DNA of 15,925 nucleotides from Polyrhizophydium stewartii. Lineage: Eukaryota > Chytridiomycota > Chytridiomycetes > Rhizophydiales. Position 1 is the stretch's first letter. Each line of letters opens with the position of its first letter. This document shows, in pieces, positions 8,999 to 15,925 of the stretch. A program made the position numbers and the translations under genes. The DNA is taken from contig JADGIZ010000328.1 in the NCBI GenBank assembly GCA_027604665.1, positions 1 to 15,925 on the forward strand, given 5' to 3'. Below the pieces are notes generated by a model that saw only the letters and a program-made list of their open reading frames with translations, made no database searches and had not been told where the DNA came from.

Positions 8999-10184
8999 AT
9001 GCAGAACATCCTCAGGCGGACTCTGGCCACCACCGCGCGCTTGCGCAGCGCTGCGGGGACCGGCAGCAGGCCCGCGCAGGACGCAGTCTCGGCAGCTGCG
9101 GCAGTAGCGGCTGCAGCGAGGGCGCCGGCTGCTACACCTGCTGCGGCCGCTTCCGCTGTCGGCGCAAGCCCGCCAGAGCAGAGCGAGGTCGACATTGGCC
9201 GCGACTTCCGGCCGTCGATGTTCAAGACAGACCTGGAGCCGGCGTCGCGGCCAAAGGTCGTGCCGCCTGCGCCGGCGCAGACGTTTGAGCCGCAGCAAAC
9301 AGACCCGACATTCAAGTGGCGCCGGCCCCGCCTGGAGTCGCCCGGGTGGCCCAGCAAGCACTCGGAGCGCGAGCCCGAGCACTCACCCGCGCTGCTCGAC
9401 TCACTGTCGCAGCGCAACTTTGATGCGGGCAGATACGCCAGCATGCTCGAGTCCGAGGGCTTCACGCCTGCGCAGTCGCAGGCGCTGCTGTCTCTGGTTG
9501 AGGAGGCCGTCAACGAGAGGTGCGGCTGCTCGCTTGTCGCTGGCACGGCTGCGCGCGGCTTTGTCGGCGCCGAAGAGCGTGCTGACGGAGGTGTGGCCGC
9601 CGACGCATGGCCTTGCCTGTGTCGCACAGCCTGCAGGCGTCGACCCGAAGCCTTGTCGGAAAGGACGAGCAGCGCGAGGCCATGCGGGAGAACGAGGAGG
9701 ACTGCGAGCGCTTGCGCACCGAGATCAAGATGCTCGAGAAGAAGGACTTTGTTACTCTCAAGGGCGAGCTCGAGCGGCTTGTTGGCGAGGTCAAGCGCAT
9801 CAAGGACACCATGCGAGAGGACATCAACCGCGTCCACGGCGGCGTGCGCCTGGACGTCAACCTCGAGAAGGCGCGCATCCGCGACGAGACGGTGGATCTC
9901 GACAAGCTGGTGCAGATGGCGGACGAGAAGATTGACCACGAGATCGCGGACTTGAATGCGCGCATGCATGCCACGCGCGTCAGCACGCGCACCTCCATGC
10001 TGCGTAAGCCTCCTGCGCGTGGTCTTGCCTCGCTGCCCGAGCTATAACCGCCTGCGTGTGCTGATTGTGTCGTCCGCAACCAGGATTCATCTCGATCATC
10101 CTCGGCGCATTCTTGTCATTCAAGATCTCGTCTGCGCTCTGGCCGCCCGGCAAGAAGAAGAAGGACAACGTCATGGCCGAGTAA
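8999..10184 (+). CDS. FMP32: Mitochondrial CCDC90/FMP32 family (DUF1640) inner-membrane protein
   Basis: Exons 8999-9519, 9630-10003 and 10084-10184 join in phase 2 and phase 1, giving 331 residues. The N-terminus MQNILRRTLATTARLRSAAG is a textbook mitochondrial presequence: Arg-rich, no acidic residues. An Ala/Pro-rich segment follows. The DUF1640 core begins near residue 150, with a coiled coil (RLRTEIKMLEKKDFVTLKGE) and the family signature RLDVNLEKARIRDE near 247-260. A single C-terminal membrane helix (FISIILGAFLSFKISSALW, about 300-318) ends in a basic tail with KKKK. This layout matches human MCUR1/CCDC90B and yeast Fmp32. Roles proposed for the family are regulation of the mitochondrial calcium uniporter in animals and cytochrome oxidase assembly in yeast; neither can be read from this sequence. 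The core matches at many positions, so the family call is firm. The symbol is by family; orthology was not tested. Confidence 0.92.
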
Positions 10185-10257
10185 ATGAACTGCTGTATGA
10201 TTGCATTGCGCTGCCCGAGTCGGCGGGCGGCGGCCGTTGAGCGCTTGCCCTCGCAGG

Positions 10258-13022
10258 ATGATTTTCTGGCGGCGGGTGACGCACGGCGCAGTCGCGGCAA
10301 CCCGGACGCTCCGCCGGGCGGCCGCGAGGGGCTCGCGTGCGGGCGCCTGCGCCTGCGCGGCGGGGGATGCCCTTGCGGCACCGGCGTGGCTTGCGTCGGT
10401 CCGTGGGGCCGCAGCGCCTGCGCGCGGCCTGTGCGCCGGCGCCGTGCGCAGCAAGGACTGGCGAGACCAGCTTCTGGGCGGGATGTCGCCGATTCCGAGC
10501 TCCTTTGACGAGACAGCCGCCGCCGGGCCGGCATCGCCTGCTCGGGTCAAGCGCAGCAGACAGCCCACTGAAACGGGCGGAGAAGACGGCGGACCCACTG
10601 TGCCTGCACCGCTCTTTGAGTTTGAGACAACGCCCGATCTGGGCGGCAGCGATCCGTTCGCCGACGCCTCGGACAAGACGAAGCCCGCAAAGGTCAAGAA
10701 GGCGGCCAAGAGGACGGCCGACAAGAAAGCCAAGAAGGCGGCCAAGAAGGCGGCCGACAAGAAAGCCAAGCCAAAGAGGAGCGAGAAGTCTGAGGCAAAC
10801 CCATCCGGCGAGCAGAAGGCGACCGCAAAAAGCGTTGCTTCCGCCAAGCCGAGCAAGAAGTCGTCGAAGAGCAAGAGGATGACCAAGGCCCAGAGGGAGG
10901 AGATCGAGCAGGACAAGCTGCGCTTTGAGCTGGAGCAGATGCAGCAGCAGGCCGATGGCGCAGACACAGACGCTGCATCTAGCCCAGCATCCTGGCCCGA
11001 TGCGCTCAACTCGGGGCTCTTTGAGCTCAAGAGTGCGTCCGATGCACGGCAGCGCCGCGAGAAGCTGATCCCACATTGCTGACTGCTCCTCCCGTCGCGC
11101 AGAGATCGGCGAGCCTTTCATCGACCCGCCACGTCTTGCCCATGGACTGGAGCGAGTACTGTTCAAGTAGGTGCCTTGCAAGCGGAGTTCGTGTCTGGTT
11201 GCGGCCGCGAAACAGGTCCTGGCTGACACGTTAAGCACGCCAGTCGAGGCCCTGTCTTCCTCAAGGACCCGCGCACGGGTGTCTTCAACTTTGACGAGAC
11301 GCTCCTCACAATCCCGGACTACAAGCGATTTGACTTTTCGCGACTCCCTCCGTACATCCCGGCATCGCAGGACGAGGTGTGTGCGCAGTTAATCCCGTCC
11401 CAAAGCAGAATGCTTGAGCTTGCGGAGCTGACGACGGATGCGGAACAAAGACGCTGCGCGCGGTTGCAGTCAAGCACGGCCAAAAGTACTTTGCGTCCAC
11501 GTCCTCCATCACTCCTGCGCTCACCAACCTGGTCGTTGGCTTGACTGGCATCAGGCCGATCAACATGGAACGTTTGACATCTCCGTTCATGTCCCAGGTT
11601 CGTGCTTCGCCCCGCCAAACAACATGCCTATGCCTCAGGCTTGCTGAAGACTGCAGTGAGAACAGCTGGACAGCTACACGCGCCTAACGAGAGGTTTGTC
11701 GGGAATGATTCTCCGTCGCCGCGACGGTGTGTTTGGAATTGATCCGTTCAAGCTTGAGGAGGAAGAAGAAAAGAGCGTGCTCATGGAGCTGGTATGCACC
11801 GCCTTGCTTGTTTCGACGAGTCGTTGCTTTACTCGCTAACCGTGCAACACAGGGCCATGTTCTCGAAACCATGCTATGCACAGACGCCAAGACATTTCAG
11901 ACTTATCTGATTCCGGACGGCGCAGAGAAGAGCCCGTCAAGCGGGACAGAGCCACTTTCTTACGGCTATTCGCAGGCAAGCTCCTGGCCGTTTAACGGCT
12001 GTTAAAGCTGCGTGTCCAAGTTGCTTACATTTGCGTCGACTCGCTCGACCACTTCAGACAGAAAGCTTTTTGCTCAGAGCGCAGCTGGATTGCTTCCACC
12101 CTGACCTGCCCAGGCGCGTATTTGACGTCAAGACGCGCGCGACGCTTCCGATCCGCATGGATCTTGCCAACTATTTGGTGAGCATATGTCGCTCGGCGAT
12201 CGTTGTCGAGCCGTTGACGGGTTTGCTGACGAGTCTGTGCAGGATAACCTCGGATACAGGATCCGCAAGCTGCACGGGCTGTACGAGTCGTTTGAGCGCG
12301 AGTACTACGACATGATGCGCTCTGCGATGATCAAGTACAGGTGAGGCCTGCACGGGCATGCCGCCGATCGGCCATTGCCGTGTGACTGACCCGCCATGCT
12401 TCTGGGTCAGCTTGCAAGTCCGCATCGGCCGGATGGACGGCATCATTGTGTGCTTCCATACCACAGCCAAGATCCTGGGATTCCAATACGTGCCGCTCGA
12501 GGAGATGGACATTGATCTGTTTGGAAACTCGGTGTTTGCCGACCGATGCTTCTCGCTGTCTTTCCAGCTCCTGCGCCGGCTGCTGGACCAGATCACGGGC
12601 CACTTTGGCGAAGCTGATGTCCAGATTCTCTTTGAGCCTGTCGAGGAGGGGGTGCGTCTCCTCGGTTGCGTTCGCTCATGCCACAAAACAACGCAAGGCT
12701 GACGCGCTGTGCACAGCGCATTACATGCCACGCCATTCCGGGTGTGACCAAGGAAGGCACAACCGAGTGGGACCAGACGCGCGGTGTCAAGATTTCGATC
12801 GAGATACAGTCGATTGTCAACGGCATTCTTGTTGGCACGAAGCCGTACGTGAGCAAAGAAGACGACGAGTGGCTGCTGGACTTCAAGATGACGCAGACGC
12901 CCGCGAAGGGGAGCGAAATCAAGCAGGCCCTGGACGACTTTGCGCAGCTGGGCAAGAAACGAGGAGCGAACAGCAAGTTTATGCGCATACTGCGGGAGAA
13001 CTCGACGTATGATGAAGAATAA
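10258..13022 (+). CDS. PET127: PET127, mitochondrial RNA 5'-end processing protein
   Basis: Exons: 10258-11032, 11103-11166, 11244-11376, 11451-11597, 11666-11791, 11853-11975, 12058-12177, 12243-12340, 12411-12651, 12717-13022. Phases agree throughout, giving 710 residues (yeast Pet127 is about 800). The N-terminus MIFWRRVTHGAVAATRTLRR is a mitochondrial presequence. Residues about 85-258 are a low-complexity Lys/Ala/Ser region. The conserved domain starts near 258 with FIDPPRLAHGLERVLF, then VFLKDPRTGVFNFD, STSSITPALTNL, LTRGLSGMILRRRDGVFGID, FLLRAQLDCF, VFDVKTRATLPIRMD and RIGRMDGIIVCFHTTAKILG. PET127 has been placed in the PD-(D/E)XK nuclease superfamily; Asp467 and Asp479-x-Lys481 fit that acidic-plus-D-x-K pattern. 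In yeast it is membrane-associated and acts in maturation and decay of mitochondrial transcripts. It follows the CCDC90 gene after 73 bp and converges with ROK1. ATG 10258 is chosen because it starts the presequence; I see no better start upstream. Confidence 0.93.
10699..10770 (+). repeat. Two 36-bp tandem units encoding Lys/Ala repeats in PET127
   Basis: Units 10699-10734 and 10735-10770 are near-identical in-frame copies, encoding KAAKRTADKKAK and then KAAKKAADKKAK (residues 148-171). They lie in the variable, strongly basic linker between the presequence and the conserved domain, and resemble histone-H1-like tails. The region could bind RNA or DNA nonspecifically, but that is inference. 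Confidence 0.9.
11976..12057 (+). other. GC-AG intron (PET127 intron 6)
   Basis: The exon ends TCGCAG|GCAAGC, with a GC donor identical in its first six bases to the one at 4031. The acceptor is ACTTCAG at 12057. Splicing in phase 0 joins GYSQ to TESFLLRAQLD, matching the conserved PET127 order in which this motif follows a short aromatic-rich stretch. Read-through meets a stop at 12003-12005. No GT donor nearby gives the right phase. Confidence 0.8.
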
Positions 13023-13026
13023 TAAA
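13021..13026 (+). terminator. AATAAA poly(A) signal overlapping the PET127 stop codon
   Basis: AATAAA at 13021-13026 shares two bases with the TAA stop at 13020-13022. If it is used, the PET127 3' untranslated region would be very short, in keeping with only 99 bp between this stop and that of convergent ROK1. I see no matching AATAAA for ROK1 on the minus strand in the gap. Confidence 0.6.
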
Positions 13027-13121
13027 TCACGAGCAGGCGAGGAGCATCCCATCCCCTTCAAACCACCAGGCCGAGTTCGCTGCAATCAGCCATGTATTGG
13101 AGTGGAGCATGGGGGTTTGAA
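13023..13121. other. Convergent intergenic region between PET127 and ROK1
   Basis: The two genes end 99 bp apart, tail to tail. Apart from the AATAAA overlapping the PET127 stop, I see no structured element. Transcripts running past either stop by a normal untranslated length would overlap the other gene in antisense. Confidence 0.7.
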
Positions 13122-15559
<2,438 letters not shown>

Positions 15560-15820
15560 CGCGTACTGGAGTGCGGCAAAGAGCGCTCCCACCAGCATGC
15601 CCACGATGCATCTCGGCGATCCTCAGGAACATGCGCAAGGCGACACGGCCGGCTTGCGGCGGAAGGCAGTCTCGCTGCAGCGCGAGTAGTCGTTGGCAGC
15701 GGCTCAAGAAGTTCTGTGGACTCGATTGCGGCCCCTCATCCGGCGCCGAGTACCGGCGGCGAGCCAAGTTCTGAGTGCTGATGCAAAACTGGCTCACTTA
15801 CCAACTTTCCACAGATCACA
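15560..15820. promoter_or_regulatory. Divergent promoter between ROK1 and the right-edge gene
   Basis: This 261-bp gap lies between two genes pointing away from each other and must hold both start sites. It is GC-rich on the ROK1 side. CTTTCCACAG at 15805-15814 would make a good 3' splice site, so the right-hand gene may have a leader or upstream exon here. I see no clear TATA box. Confidence 0.55.
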
Positions 15821-15925
15821 ATGGCGGGCTTCTTTGAGCAGAATCCCTCGCTCTGGCTCACGCGACCGCGCTTTGTGTTCGGGCTCGAGTACTTTGGGCT
15901 CGCATACGAGATCTTTGGGCTGCTG
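15821..15925 (+). CDS. Start of an unrecognised, probably membrane, protein (cut by the right edge)
   Basis: ATG 15821 has a strong start context (CACAATGG) and opens 35 codons to the edge, beginning MAGFFEQNPSLWLTRPRF. The part after the basic TRPR is hydrophobic and aromatic (FVFGLEYFGLAYEIFGLL) and could be the first membrane helix. I do not recognise the family. A possible acceptor (CCACAG) ends seven bases before the ATG, so the ATG could also be internal to an exon whose upstream part lies in the gap. An ATG at 15781 in another frame reaches a stop at 15835-15837 and is not preferred. Confidence 0.6.
   Translation, partial: MAGFFEQNPSLWLTRPRFVFGLEYFGLAYEIFGLL

Noticed and set aside
8638..9969. 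443-codon minus-strand open frame, the longest uninterrupted frame on that strand
   Set aside because: It lies opposite the CCDC90/FMP32 gene and the end of the coiled-coil gene. The plus-strand protein is recognisable and correctly spliced, while the antisense translation is a Leu/Ala/Arg-rich by-product of GC-ending codons.
10116..11238. Long minus-strand frames (304 and 355 codons) opposite PET127 exon 1
   Set aside because: They are mirror images of the lysine/alanine-rich plus-strand coding sequence, producing Leu/Phe-rich or Arg-rich translations with no recognisable domain.
12171..13085. 304-codon minus-strand open frame across the 3' half of PET127
   Set aside because: It is antisense to well-conserved PET127 exons and shows no family features.

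Overview
The window is eukaryotic nuclear DNA, most likely from a filamentous fungus, possibly an early-diverging lineage. Genes are tightly packed and GC-rich. They are cut by many short spliceosomal introns (44-128 nt, plus one uncertain ~210 nt gap) with GTNNGN or GTGCG donors, CTGAC/CTAAC-like branch points and CAG/TAG acceptors. PET127 is a fungal mitochondrial family, and ROK1 and the FMP32/CCDC90 gene also have fungal counterparts. I built all exon models by hand, requiring reading-phase agreement at every junction and family resemblance from memory. No alignment was run.

Layout. (1) 1-1026: very GC-rich, with weak evidence for minus-strand coding sequence running off the left edge, then the upstream region of the next gene. 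(2) 1027-7579, plus: a 20-exon gene for a RalGAP beta-subunit (RALGAPB) homologue of 1775 residues, with a glutamine-rich insert and a C-terminal Rap/Ran-GAP-like domain. (3) 7678-8800, plus: a three-exon gene for an unrecognised coiled-coil protein. (4) 8999-10184, plus: a three-exon mitochondrial CCDC90/FMP32 (DUF1640) protein. (5) 10258-13022, plus: ten-exon PET127, for mitochondrial RNA 5'-end processing. (6) 13122-15559, minus: ten-exon ROK1/DDX52, a nucleolar DEAD-box helicase for 18S rRNA maturation, convergent with PET127. (7) 15821 to the right edge, plus: first 35 codons of an unrecognised, probably membrane, protein, divergent from ROK1.

The genes do not form one pathway. Two neighbouring genes (CCDC90/FMP32 and PET127) both encode mitochondrial proteins and lie 73 bp apart. 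The exon models give totals divisible by three: 5328, 912, 996, 2133 and 1692 nt. I find no mobile element, CRISPR array, tRNA or rRNA. The least ordinary items are the RalGAP beta homologue, the coiled-coil orphan, two GC-AG introns with identical donors, the many GTGCG donors, and the unresolved left end.
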